64,000 bases of DNA from Camellia lanceoleosa (taxonomy: Eukaryota > Streptophyta > Magnoliopsida > Ericales > Theaceae). Positions 47,012 through 58,085 of the stretch are shown here, in pieces. A program made the position numbers and the translations under genes. The notes beneath the pieces are model-generated. The model was not told the DNA's origin and did not search any database. It saw nothing but the letters and a program-made list of their open reading frames with translations. The stretch is taken from NCBI GenBank assembly GCA_025200525.1, contig CM045762.1:103566682-103630681 (forward strand), read 5' to 3'. Every line of letters starts with the position of its first letter. The first letter of the stretch is position 1.

Positions 47012-47120
47012 GCCGACCGGCCAATTATAGTGCCGACCGGCCATCTGTTTTGGCCGATGGAGCACCCTTTCGGCCGATGGCCATTCCTCAAGGCCGGTAG
47101 CCTTTCTGCTGGGCCGGTGG
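47012..47120. repeat. Six-motif 20-bp-period array upstream of the antisense gene
   Basis: GCCG cores start at 47012, 47032, 47053, 47073, 47093 and 47113 (steps 20, 21, 20, 20, 20). Motif order is GCCGACCGG twice, GCCGATGG twice, GCCGGTAG, GCCGGTGG, the same succession as in the LTR array at 29750-29858. It ends 14 bp upstream of the likely ATG of the antisense gene. Confidence 0.88.
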
Positions 47121-47916
47121 AGCTCCCCCTTGTCCTCTGAGCTATTTACGCTAGGAATTTGGAAAATCTCACCACTTCCAATACCCTTCAGTGATCAATT
47201 CTTATGAGGGCGCACCCATTTGCTTATCAAGTTGTTGCATATTTGCTTATCGAGTTGTATTTCACTCTCTTTAAGTCCTCGTAGTGTTTATTGAGGTGTA
47301 CTCGTATTTAGCTAGTTTGCTGAGTCCCTCTGTTTTGCTTATCGAGTTGTAATTAGTTTACTACCTGATTATTACGATGCGATGCTTTGTTTTCAAAACA
47401 CCAGTGTCAATTTCAGTCACATTGTTGTGTGATGCCTTGCGATGCGATGTATAGAACATGCAAATATAGCACCTTTTGAACAAATAGTTGTTTCATTTCC
47501 ATCATATGTTTTGCAAAAACACACGCTTTTGAGAAATAAAACCTACCTAAGGCAGTGCAATGTGCTTAAACTCCTAGTAAAAAGAGAAGTAAAGCAAAAG
47601 AATAGCAGGGAAGCAGAGCGCTGAGTTTGACACCGGTAACCTCCCCCTTCCGATCATCGTACCTTTTGCGCCCTTGTTCGGGTCAATCGTGTGGTTTGGC
47701 ACCTTCATCATCTAAGGCAGTCTAAGAAACTGCGTCTTCAGAACGTAAGTGGAGCTTTGAGTTGACCTCGTACCACAACTTTCATGAGCAATGCTCGAAA
47801 CATGCGAAGTACGTCCCTTCCCGTATCCTTTTATATCCTATGAATTCCCTAAATCATTTCAATCATACTGTGTTGCAGTACGTTGCATTCCAGCATCATG
47901 TTTACCATGATCAATT
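47121..47916. other. Non-coding 3' region of the Tat element
   Basis: Low-conservation sequence with repeats of CTTATCGAGTTGTA (about 47223-47350). The 60-codon open frame at 47442-47624 has no recognisable domain. Confidence 0.4.
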
Positions 47917-48525
47917 TCAAATTCCTTTATACACATTGCATTGTATGCGTGCATTGCTTTACTGATATGTGTTCAAATTCTCTTTCTATACACATTGCAT
48001 TGTATGCGTGCATTGCTTTACTGATATGTGTTCAAGTTCTTTTATACACATTGCATTGTATGCGTGCATTGCTTTACTGATATGTGTTCAAGTTCCTTTA
48101 TACACATTGCATTGTATGCGTGCATTGCTTTACTGATATGTGTTCAAGTTCCTATATACACATTGCATTGTATGCATGCATTGCTTTACTGATATGTGTT
48201 CAAGTTCCTTTATACACATTGCATTGTATGCGTGCATTGCTTTACTGATATGTGTTCAAGTTCCTTTATACACATTGCATTGTATGCGTGCATTGCTTTA
48301 CTGATATGTGTTCAAGTTCCTTTTTATACACATTGCATCAAATGCGTGCTTTGCTTTACTGATATGTGGTCAAGTTCCCCTATATACACATTGCATTGTA
48401 TGCGTGCTTTGCTTTACTAATATGTGTTCAAGTTCTCTTTCTATACACATTGCATTGCATGCGTGCATTGCTTCACTCACATGTGTTCAAAATCTACTAT
48501 CTTGCTATACACATTGTATGCATTG
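47917..48525. repeat. 56-bp minisatellite in the Tat 3' untranslated region
   Basis: Eleven units are marked by ACACATTGCAT at 47931, 47990, 48046, 48102, 48158, 48214, 48270, 48328, 48386, 48445 and 48509 (shortened to ACACATTGTAT in the last). Five consecutive steps are exactly 56 bp; the rest are 56-64. Open frames across it are side effects of the repeat. Tandem repeats at this place are known in Ogre/Tat elements and can seed satellites. Confidence 0.93.
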
Positions 48526-48957
48526 TCACGCACTTTCGACTGTATTGTCATGCATGTTGCTAACAACACTGTACCTGTTAAGTTTGTTTTCTTTGCAGGC
48601 ACGATATTGTATGTATGGCTCATTTGAGGCCGGTGAAATCGGACGAGCCGCACAGGTATTGTATCCTTCGCGTGAGACGTGCAGAGAATTGCATAATTCT
48701 CTTACATCCTTTCTGCATTGTAGTGTAGTCTGGTACATACTAGCTTATAACTGTCGCATGTGTGCTTCATTACAGCTTCCTTTGCGTGATCATAGGTTAT
48801 GCTCGGCTTCTTGCATGGTCTTGCATTTTGCCCCTGCCTTCGGGCGCATATCTTATTGGTCTTGTTTGTTTGTCTAAGTCTTCGGCCTTGTCAAAAATGG
48901 GTCGTCTCTGGGCTTTGACATTCACTACCATCATTGTTATGACTTTCGAGTTCTGTC

Positions 48958-48970
48958 AAAGAGGGGCAAC
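48958..48970 (+). other. Polypurine tract of the Tat element
   Basis: AAAGAGGGGCAAC directly precedes the TG of the 3' LTR at 48971, the primer site for plus-strand DNA synthesis. Confidence 0.85.
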
Positions 48971-51900
48971 TGTAGACACCCCATTTTTGACCGCCCTCAA
49001 GACTTGGACGTCACCGCTTGAACACCTGGTGATTACCCATGATTGTGTTCGCTTTGAGTTCCCGGAGATTCCGGCTGCGCGTTGTGTCTCAGGACATCTC
49101 AACCGGCTTGTTCTGTGCTTGGTTTTGCACCAAGACTTGTGTGTTTTTGCGTTGGAGGGTAGGAGGAGGCTTGCTAGCCATACCTGTATCCCACCAGCTG
49201 CCCCTACCATCCGTCGGCACTCCCTTTCGGCCATCAGCACTTATTTCTCAAAAACTTTGGCCGGTCGGCACTTTATGTTGCCGACCGGCACTTTTTTGTG
49301 CCGATGATCTTTTTGGCTGGCCGGTGTGTACCCTATATACCTCTGAGGCATGGTGCATGCCAGCTGTGCCAGCTGGAATGCACTATCACACTCCCCCGTG
49401 CACAGGGGTGATCCCTTTGCACCTTTGCACCCTTAAAGCTTCTAGAAGCTTGACCCTTTGGCCAAAGCTTCTTGGAGAAGCTTGGCCAGCTGTCTTGGCT
49501 TCTCCAAGAAGCCAAGACCCCTTTGCACCCCCCTTGAATCCTTTGGTCTTGCTTAGCCATTAAGTCTTGGCTTTAGTTTTGCCTATATAAGCTCATTTCA
49601 TCTCCCTTGAGCTAGGTTAGAATCTTTGAAGGCAAAAACCAGAGATATATCTCTATACCCCTGATATACATCCATATATATCTATATCTCCCTCTCTCTC
49701 TCTCATCCTTGTGTGTGTGTTCTTGGCCTAAAAGGTGTGTTTTACCTTACTTTTGCACCATTACACACACCATTACACCTTAGCTCGAGATTGAGAGACT
49801 TAGAGGGTTGTTTGTTGAAGTTTTGGACTGATTTTGATCACTAGAGGAGGCCTGCTCCACCTGTTCTTCAAAGGATCTTCAAGGGTGAGCTTGTTACTTT
49901 AGTTTCCCCATTCTTGCAACTAGTTTCTACTCATCTTGCTTTGTGTTTTGAGCTTTGTCTATAACATAAAAAAATCTTGTTTTTACTTGCTCAAGAACAT
50001 TCATTAAGGTCACTTTTTGATTTGAGTGAAAACTCACCTTCTTAGGCTTTGCTTTGGCCATTTTAGCCCCCTTTTCTTAAGGCTTTGTTTACTTGGTGTT
50101 TTTGGTCTTCTCACCACTGAAAACCAGTGGGTTTTCAGTGGTGAGGAAGATGGTTTCAAGTCTCATATAGGGGAGAGACACCCCTCTCCCCTTTGTCCCT
50201 TGTTTGCCTTGTTTTTTGACCTAAAAAGTAGCATGTGTGCATGGTCGGTTTTAGCTTCATTTCAGAGTTTTTTTGAGTGTTTTGGAGCATGTTTAACCTC
50301 TGTTTTTGGTCGGATTTATGACCCTTAGCATCTCTCTCACACTTGCTTTTAAATGCTCTCTTATGCTTAAAAGTATGCCATGCATCTAAGCCATGTTCTT
50401 TGCATGTTTTAGCATAGTTCCATGAGGGCATTAGCATCATATTGCTATGTGTATGGGCTGTTAGCCACTGTTTTGCCATGTTTGGCATGTTTGGTATTGT
50501 TGTCTTGCTTGTTGGCTTGTAAGCCTTGGATGTGTGAGCCCCTAGCATGTTTAGCCTACCTTGATCTCATGATTTGGCATCATTTTAGATCACCTTTCAG
50601 TCCTTATATCATGCCTATAAGTTTCCATTTACCATCTCATTCATGCTTTGAAATGTTGTAATGTTATACCTAGGAATAGGCCATTTGCATGCTTCCATGT
50701 TTCAAGGCATTTTGGGACTGCCATATAAGGGGATTAGGTGTAATTTTGCATGCTAAGAAACTGTTTTTGGTTGTCCAACATGTGCCATGAGTGATCATAT
50801 TGATGGTAGTTAGATGCTCTCTTTGGTGCCCTTGGTTTTGGGCCTATTTACTTGCATGCTTGTATAGCATTTTGCTCATGTTTTGGGGCACCTTTTGCCA
50901 TTGTTTTGGGGAGATTTGAGGGCCGCCCCATTGTAGTTAAATCCACCATTGTATGCTTGCGTCATGTTTGTTGCATACTTGTTTCATTAAGTGTTATAGC
51001 ATGATGAGCCTATGCTTGATTTGTCCATGCTTACATTGCATTTGCACCTTGCATGTTGCATTACATTTAGCATGTTGGCATTTTAGCATTGGATTGTGTT
51101 ATGGAGTCATGTTTGCATAACATGCATTGCATTACTTGGTTTGGGGTTGTCAAACCAAGCATAAGGGTTGAGGGAAGTTCACACTACAAGTGGTGCAACT
51201 TGTTTCAACTCTTGGTCACCAAGACCTTTGATCTATACATGATAAGGTTTTGGTCTCATTTGTGTGTTGCATGCATTACCATTAAAATGCAACCTTGGTT
51301 CCTTAGGCCATCATGCATCAACATGCATAATTGATGGCCCAAGAACCAAGGGTCATGCTTCCTTGAGTTCCAAAACATGATAGGAGGCAATGGCCGTGCA
51401 TAAATATGCCTAAAAACCCATGCCATGCATTGCTGGTCTGCTGCTGCTGTCAAACTGTCCCCTGTAGGAACTATCTGCCGACCGGCAGTACAATGTGCCG
51501 ACCGGCACTATATTTTCAGCCGATAGCCTCCAGAGCAGCCGGTGGTCAATTTAAGCAACCGGTGGCCATTTCCTCTAGCCGGTGGTGTACTGCGGTGCAT
51601 TTGGAAGATGTCCTGGGACTTTGGCGATTTCAGAAGGCGGTATAAAGGGAAACAGAGGCAGCAGTAGTGCGGTGTGGGCTTTTCGGGCAAGCCGGATTCG
51701 AGCATGCATCATTCGCGCATCCCGAGGCAGGGCTGAGGCCCCTTTCTTTTTTTTTATACATATATATATTGAATTTGATTTAATAATTAGAACTTTTGTA
51801 ATAATTAATTTATTTATTATTCGGACTGTAATATTTATTCGGTCCCTCCGAGCGAGGGCAAATTTGTAATAAGTGTGGGTGAGTGGTGTGTATGTCTTCC

Positions 51901-52872
51901 AACCCCATTTCTTTCTTCCTTTTTATTTACCTGCTTGAGATGGTAGATTAGGGCATATTTAAAATTAGCATACCTATATGCAATGCATGCGTGCATCCAT
52001 GCATTTGTTGACATGCATCGGGCTCGGTACATCATACGAACTGCATTGTATTTCAAATCTAATTTGAATACGTGTTACTCGTGCATTTCACATGCCATGT
52101 TTAGGATAGCCGAGCCTGTCTAATTGCACTCTGTATGCGTTGCATTAGTCATCTTAACATGAGCTAGGTCACGCATGTTTGCTAACTGGTTTATTGTTTT
52201 GGCACGGAGTACGATGTGAGTATTTATGCTTTAGCATCTTGCATGTGTGCGAATGTTAACATGATAGTATGCTTACCATGCGGCTAAGTGCTTATATGAG
52301 ATAAACTGTTTGAATGCCTGTGGGTGGAGATTGGATTGCTTGAGTTGGAAAAACTCGCTGAAATCCGTATTTTAGCCTACTTGCGAGTAGCAATTTCAAA
52401 CTGTTTTCCAAACAAACGGATATGCAATGATTATTTCCAAATTAGGCAATCTAGTCTATACTTGTTTGCTGTGCGCATAACATAGTAATTCTAGGCTAAT
52501 AATTGGGATAAGAGCATGTAATGTTTTCAAGATCGGATATCACAGTTAGTAGACGCCGGTCTTCAGACCGGGCGAAAGGGGGTGCTCATAGCTGACCTTC
52601 CCCGATCGTACCCAAGCTCCCGAGCCAAGACTACTTTGGTTATGACGGACACGTGGCCTTCGGCACCGAGTCAGGGTTTCCTAAATTTCCCATTTTAAAA
52701 ATATTTAGGTGGCGACTCTGTATCTGGCAAAGCAGTCCATGTTTGGCACTTCTTTTCAAAATCTGTTTTTCTCAAAACGATTTGCCAGAGTTGGACTCTT
52801 TGGTTCAAGATTAAGAACCGTGACAATTGAGTCCGAACTGTAACCCGTGAGTTCCCTTGCGGACGTGTTACA
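48971..52872 (+). mobile_element. 3' LTR of the Tat element
   Basis: Starts TGTAGACACCCCATTTTTGA and ends GGACGTGTTACA, 3902 bp. It keeps the TATA box (49584), both hairpins (49467-49512, 50110-50145) and the six-motif array (51477-51585). It differs from the 5' LTR mostly in patches around 51430-51470 and 51625-51685. Confidence 0.92.
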
Positions 52873-53410
52873 ATTATATGAATTAATCAATTACATTAAA
52901 TTAGGGTTTTTTCCCTTTTTCTCAAATATTGACCCAAAGGTCCAAATGTCATCAATAAACAACAATAACCTCCCTTAAGACCCATATACACATGTATAGT
53001 TCAAAGGAACAAAGCCCCTCTTTATACCTTTCAAGTTTTGAAACCCTAACGCCCAAAATTTCTCAACTTCAACATTAAATCAAAATGACTACATGTTTAT
53101 TTCAAAGACCATAAATATGAATAGTTATCCATACCTCAAATGAAGAGACTCAAAGGAGATGAAGGTGAAAACCCAAGATGCTCCAAACACCAACTTTTTT
53201 CGGATCAAAACGAAGATCACGCCAAGCTCCACACTTTATACAAAGGAACTAGGGTAGAAGATCACTAGAACTAGATGTATTTGAAGAGAGAAGATGTATT
53301 ATAGAGAGAGAAGCTCTCAAATTAGGGTTTTGAAAAGCTAGAGAGAGAGAGAGAGAGCCGAAAAAGTGATTCAAAAAAGCTTCCCACGGACTGATATACA
53401 TCACAGTCCG

Positions 53411-53674
53411 CTCGAGCGTGGAACGCCCCACTCGAGCGTCAGACACAGACTCCCGCTCGAGCGTCAAAAGCGCCGCTCGAGCGTGGAATGCAAACTTCCA
53501 GAAGTTCTGCAGACGAAGGTCCTCGCTCGAGCGTGAAGGTGGACATTCAAGCGTCCGATGACCTGTAGGAAAAATACTGAAGGTTGAAGAATCCCACTTG
53601 AGCATCAGACTGCCCACTCGAGCAGAGGAGCAAATCCAAAAGGGCCCACTCGAGTGTGAAAAGCCCCACTCGAG
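53411..53674. repeat. Paired CTCGAG palindrome array in LTR B copy 2
   Basis: Cores start at 53411/53431, 53456/53476, 53526/53546 (TTCAAG), 53597 (CTTGAG)/53617 and 53649/53669. All five pairs are exactly 20 bp apart. Flanks differ from copy 1 (often CCACTCGAGCGTG), so the spacing is better conserved than the bases around the cores. The array ends about 12 bp from the minus-strand TATATC box at 53393-53398. Confidence 0.92.
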
Positions 53675-53871
53675 CGTGAAAGCCAAAATCTGGACAGAAG
53701 CTATTTGTTTCTAAACACAACCAACCTATTTCAAACCTGTCCAACACATCCCAAAACTCAAATACAAAGAATTAAAGGATGGAAACGTGATACAAAGAAC
53801 AACAATCATCCATGGAACCGAGTCCGGAATACAATAAACAATGGAGGGAAAACCGAGATCGCAATAAGAAC

Positions 53872-54748
53872 CCACGATTTTATTAGAAACGCACAAGGAT
53901 CCTCAATTATTAGGGGTTCATGCGGTCAAATTTTTACTTTTCCTCCTCCTCTCTTATAATTTGACGAATGATTAAACCTCAAGTGTCCCCAATACTAGTG
54001 TATTTGGTTTCAGTTTTCTGAATTTAGTTTTTGAAAATTGAGTTTTTTGTTTTCATATTTTTTTGTTTTTAGTGAATATTTTAAAAATTTTAAACAATTT
54101 TTTGACTTTTTTAGATGCACCTTACTTAGATGTATCTAAATAATAAAATATTTGTGAAAAAATATTTTAAAAAATTAATAAATACACAAAAATACAAAAA
54201 AAAAATGTACTGAATTTTCTTTTCTTTTTTAAATTTTTTTTTTTGTATTTTTTGGTATTTAGTGTATTTTTAAATATTTTTTTTCACAAATATTATACAT
54301 TTTAAGTGTATTTATGTTAGGTGTGCTAAAATCTAAAAAAAAAATACTTCAAATATTAAAAAAATTCATTGAAAATATTAAAATACAGAAAATAAAAAAA
54401 AAATAAAATTTTCTAAAAACTATTTTTTAAAAGCTCAAACCAAACAAAAACGAACCCCAATTTTGAAGAGTTCTAATCTAGAACCCACGATTTTATTAGG
54501 AAAAAAGGACAAGGGTCCTCAATTATTAGGGGTTCGTGGGGTCAAATTTTGACTTTTCCTCCTCCCTTGTAATTCAACGAATGATTAACCCCAATTGTCC
54601 CTAATACTATTCAGCTAGTTAGTTTTCAGTTTTCAAAATTAACTTTTCATAAAATTCTACTTTCTTGTTTTTCGTAAGTTTTTAGTTTTATTGAATTTTT
54701 TAAAATAATTTCAACATTTTTTTTAATTTTTAAATACACTTAACATAC
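53872..54748. other. Repeated 5' flank of NLP copy 1 with foldback insertions
   Basis: A unit containing CCACGATTTTATTAG, CCTCAATTATTAGGGGTTC and GACGAATGATTAA occurs at 53867-54000 and again at 54479-54610. A third partial copy is at 26041-26150, before the LTR insertion. Copy 2's flank has one unit (about 61000-61180). Between units is an AT-rich imperfect inverted repeat (about 54003-54455), probably a foldback element, and a half-copy of it follows at about 54610-54745. No gene is seen. Confidence 0.6.
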
Positions 54749-54969
54749 ATACACTTAATTGATTAGTTGGCCATAATAATTGCACGAAAATACTATTCCT
54801 TTGCTGCATTTGCTGGTTCCAAATTCCAATCAATACTGCCAAAAAAAAAAAAAAGAAAAAAAAAAAATTTCCAATCAATACAAATAGAACTCTTTACTTC
54901 TAAAATTCTAATTGATCCTAAGGCAACTAATTTCACTAGTATGTCTGTTTTCTTTTCACCCCTCTACTT

Positions 54970-55318
54970 TCATAGGCAGTCCTTGAAGTGGTAATTTTAT
55001 TATGAATAAATAATCTGACTTCATTGTTGCAACGTGAAGTCCAAATATCCATGCACTCCTTCAAGTCTTTATCATAGGCCATTAAGATCAACTCCTGATT
55101 GTCATCCTCATACTTTTATGTTAAAAGTACCAACCTTTAACGGCAGCCTCTCTATTACCTTATTCTTCAGTTCAATGATTTTGGAGGTTGGCCAAAATCG
55201 AAATCGTATCATGTCTTCTCTATATGTTGCCTTCACGAGGGTGCTCACTTCTTGCCGTGCAGTAACATTTGGCACCGATCGAGCCAGATTAGTCTCGACT
55301 CGCTTGGGACCTGGGCCA
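54970..55318 (-). pseudogene. NLP: NIN-like protein copy 2, PB1 fragment
   Basis: Homologous to the PB1 end of copy 1, with 3' flank homology from about 54749. Reads VKATYREDMIRFRFWPTSKI, ELKNKVIERLPLKVGTFNIK and, after a one-base insertion in an A-run near 55108, EDDNQELILMAYDKDLKECM. The basic and acidic PB1 faces are better kept than in copy 1. Homology to copy 1 stops abruptly at about 55318; the RWP-RK part is missing and unrelated sequence holding a dynein light chain exon follows. Confidence 0.82.
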
Positions 55319-55386
55319 TTAGAGACCAAAAATTAGTCATTTTATTCCTTTTAAATATTAATATGGGGTTGGAATGGATATATGTA

Positions 55387-55584
55387 ATGCAAGAATTTGA
55401 TAAGGCATATGGAGGAGTATGGAAATGCATAGTGGGTACATATTTTGGGTCTTTTGTGACTCACCACTATGGCTGTTTCATTTATTTCTGCATTGGTAGC
55501 CTTGCCATCTTGCTCTTCAGGGGCTCTGCAGCTTCTGAGGCTGAGGCCTCCTAATTTGCTTCCTTGGAGACAGTCAAGGCTTGA
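55387..55584 (+). pseudogene. Dynein light chain (LC8-type) exon fragment
   Basis: The plus strand reads QEFDKAYGGVWKCIVGTYF, then FGSFVTHHYGCFIYFCIGSL and AILLFRG. This is the C-terminal half of LC8-type dynein light chains, small homodimeric hub proteins that bind short peptides in a cleft formed by these strands. A TAA at 55552-55554 interrupts the plant-type tail just before FASLETVKA and the TGA at 55582-55584. Only one exon is present, starting near a TGCAAG acceptor-like site; the N-terminal exon is absent. It is opposite in strand to the NLP copies and is a displaced fragment. Confidence 0.82.
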
Positions 55585-55589
55585 AGTTC

Positions 55590-55625
55590 TCTCTCTCTCT
55601 CTCTCTCTCTCCCTCCCTCCCTCTC
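55590..55625. repeat. (CT)n microsatellite
   Basis: A run of CT with CCCT interruptions directly after the dynein light chain stop codon. Confidence 0.9.
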
Positions 55626-55629
55626 TTTC

Positions 55630-56578
55630 TTTTCTTCTTTTTTTTTTCTTTTTCTGCATTACTTGCTTGTACATGTAGACTTGAAAAGAGGTAGTTTCCA
55701 AGCTTCAATGTCACAAATCTAATTATGTTTCCAATGTTTTCTGTATGAGTAATTCATCTTCTATTGGATAACTCCAATTTGATATATATATATATATATA
55801 TTTTGTATATTATTATCAGTTTTGAAGAATTTTTTCAACTATTATATATTATTTAGTTTATTATCTCTTACATAAAGGAAGAGTACTAAGAGTTTTGTTA
55901 AATATTTATGACTGTTATCAAGAGAAATCCAGTAGTATTAGACTATATACAGCAAATTCTAAGATAGTTGCAAGATGATATTAAGACCCTCGGAATACTT
56001 GAAAATGAGAAAATATTAGAAAATTATTTAGTGCCCTGCACGGCCATGCCACAATTTAATAACAAAATTTCATGCTCTCATGTTGTCTTCCCATGATCAC
56101 CGCCACAAAATGGTGAACCTCACTGTATTTACTAATTACAATTCTTTAGTGGCACTATCTGGCCATGCCATTGAGACATAGAATAACTTTTAAAAAATAT
56201 TAGTTTCAAGCTAAAAAAAAGAATAGAGAAATTATGCAAGTCATATCATATGAAGGTTTTTTAAAAAAAATAAAATTCCTTGTCTTTCAATTTCAATGCA
56301 CTTTCAACCTTAGAATCATGTTGAAATCTGAAGATATGATTAAAATAAAAAAATTGAGAAATTTACAAATAGAGCATCTTGTGCCTTTTCTATCCTTTTT
56401 ATTTATTTATTTTTCTCTGGTTCAATAAAAATAATCAATTTTGTGCTCTTGCAAAAAAAAGAAAGAGCATGCATGAATTTTGATTGAGCAATTAAACAAA
56501 TAAGATAATTAATTTGATGGCATCATTTTATTTGGCTTCCTAGCTTATAGCAATGAACTTGATTCTATAAAAATAAAT
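55630..56578. other. Spacer, no gene seen
   Basis: AT-rich sequence with a (TA)n run at about 55779-55801. Possibly the 3' flank carried along with the dynein light chain exon. Confidence 0.4.
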
Positions 56579-57906
56579 TGTTGGAAATTGGGTCGGGCAT
56601 TGGACTCGGATTTGGGTGCCCATGTGGCATGACCCATGGCCCATTTAAATTACTCATTTAATTTGAATTTCTATTTATCCTGTTAGGATAACCCATTATC
56701 TCCATCCAATCTATCTTATCCTATTAGGAGATAGGGATGTGAGATTATATATCTGATCTATTTAATAGATATTAGATACGTTATGTTGATTTACCCATAA
56801 CATTTTTTCCCATACTCTCTCTCTAACTCTCTTCCATATAAAAAACGATCAAGCCTTTGCACTATGACTAGAGAGGGTGATACTCACACTGTGGTATCAC
56901 TCCATTGCTGGGAGTTCATAGTTCGTGATTGTCAAGCACGTGATTTACTCACAAGGTTCTTTGTTCGGAATTCTTTTACACAATGTATGAATTTGAATTC
57001 TTTTACCCGCTGTGTTATCTGTATCTTACATTGGTATCAAAGCAATAAATGGGTATTTTTGTACTTTTTTTGTGCATTAAAATATGTATATAATTATATA
57101 TATACACATGATATATGCATGAAAAATTAATATTTTTTTCGAACTTTCTCCGATTAACTTGAAATTTACAGATGTTGTAGTATATTTCATGTAGAATATA
57201 TCTGCAAAGTTTTATGAAAATCCAACGGTCGGATTTTGAGAAAAAAAGGAGATTCATATTTAATTTTTCGTAACTTTGACTACATGCTAGTTTTACATGC
57301 TTTGTTTTTATGTTATGAAAATTATATATTTGGAATCCTTGGTTTGATACCTTCGAAATGGTATATTATGGGCTTGATTCCGACTTATGGTTGATAAGAA
57401 AAAGCAAACCTTAATTTGGGTCCATTTTGTGCTTTTGGTGGCTTAAGGAAAAAGATGAAGTGCAGAGTTTTTGCACTTCCACCCTCATTAGAGAGAGATT
57501 GTGCAACACTTCATTATTTGTGTTTGTTTAATACCATTTTTGAGTCCACCAATATTTTTATTTTGGAAAATGGAGTTCGGTAGTACCAAAATTGGACCAG
57601 AAAACACCCCGGAAAGCGACACGTGAGCCGCACGCGCCAGATGACGCTATCAGCGATGGGCCACGTGCTTCCCACATGTTTCCAAGCGCCATCACGTGCG
57701 TGCCACGCATCACCATTAGCCTCTTGCTTCCCCATTAGCCGCACGCTCCAGGCGCGCTTTCTGCACGCTCGACTTGCGTCTTTCCCACGTGCATGCTGAG
57801 CTGCATTGCTTTGAGCCACACTATGTGCACTGCCACACGCACATCGTGCGCTGTGCCTGCCGAGCCGCTCCGTTTTTCCGCACCGGCTTGGCTAGCTTGG
57901 CGGCTG
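56579..57906 (+). mobile_element. Copia-like 5' fragment: LTR, primer site and start of internal region
   Basis: The LTR starts TGTTGGAAATTGGG at 56579 and ends ATCTTACA at 57030 (452 bp). TTGGTATCAAAGC (57031-57043) is an initiator tRNA-Met type primer site. About 860 bp of internal sequence follow; the latter part is GC-rich with repeated CACGTG- and GCGCC-like words and no recognisable gag. The fragment ends where NLP exon 2 homology resumes at 57907. The 3' LTR is missing, so a deletion joined the element to the exon. Confidence 0.7.
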
Positions 57907-58085
57907 TATTGGCTTCAAAGTTTCTACCTCTTGCAGTAATAATTTTAATTTTCCAGACAAACATTTTGCTAAGTCAAGAAGCACCTCTTTCATTATTGAG
58001 AGTTTCAAGCAAACCAGTTGTGCTTCATCACCAAGCTTTTGTAATTCTAGGCTTTCGGACTCCAAATCAGATATGTCTGTGATTA
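57907..58085 (-). pseudogene. NLP: NIN-like protein copy 2, truncated exon 2
   Basis: Begins at 58085 after the same AAAATTTCAG acceptor as copy 1. Reads DISDLESESLELQKLGDEAQ and LSIMKEVLLDLAKC, almost identical to copy 1. Homology ends at 57907, where copy 1 continues for another 500 bases into the GAF-like block. Everything between here and the PB1 fragment at 55318 has been replaced by the Copia fragment and the dynein light chain segment. Confidence 0.8.

Larger units (their letters stand above)
27219..52872 (+). mobile_element. Complete Tat-lineage Ty3/gypsy retrotransposon, 25.65 kb, defective
   Basis: The element has two long LTRs, a TGGCGACTC-type primer site, gag, protease, RT, RNase H, archaeal-type RNase H, integrase, an antisense gene, a minisatellite and a polypurine tract. 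Perfect duplications ATTAT (27214-27218 and 52873-52877) bound it. The double RNase H and antisense gene before the 3' LTR are marks of the Tat group, and the size is Ogre-like. I see no extra ORF between primer site and gag, as classical Ogres have. All genes are broken by stops or frameshifts, and gag holds a 5.3-kb nested LTR, so it is non-autonomous. Confidence 0.92.
26151..53866 (-). mobile_element. Solo LTR, family B, copy 2, split by the Tat element
   Basis: The left part (26151-27218) starts TGTCATGCCCTC and the right part (52878-53866) ends GATCGCAATA. The outer duplication AGAAC (26146-26150 and 53867-53871) shows it is one LTR of about 2.06 kb into which the 25.65-kb Tat element inserted. 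As in copy 1, the minus-strand start is TA and a TATATC box (53393-53398) follows the palindrome array. It lies in the 5' flank of NLP copy 1. Confidence 0.85.

Noticed and set aside
47883..48877. Repeating open frames across the 56-bp array, up to 189 codons
   Set aside because: By-product of the minisatellite in the Tat 3' untranslated region; no domain and no coding context.
53249..53747. 145-codon minus-strand frame in LTR B copy 2
   Set aside because: It crosses the palindrome array and has no counterpart in frame in copy 1.
57514..57819. 101-codon minus-strand frame rich in Trp, Arg and His
   Set aside because: It lies in the GC-rich internal part of a Copia-like fragment and has no recognisable domain.
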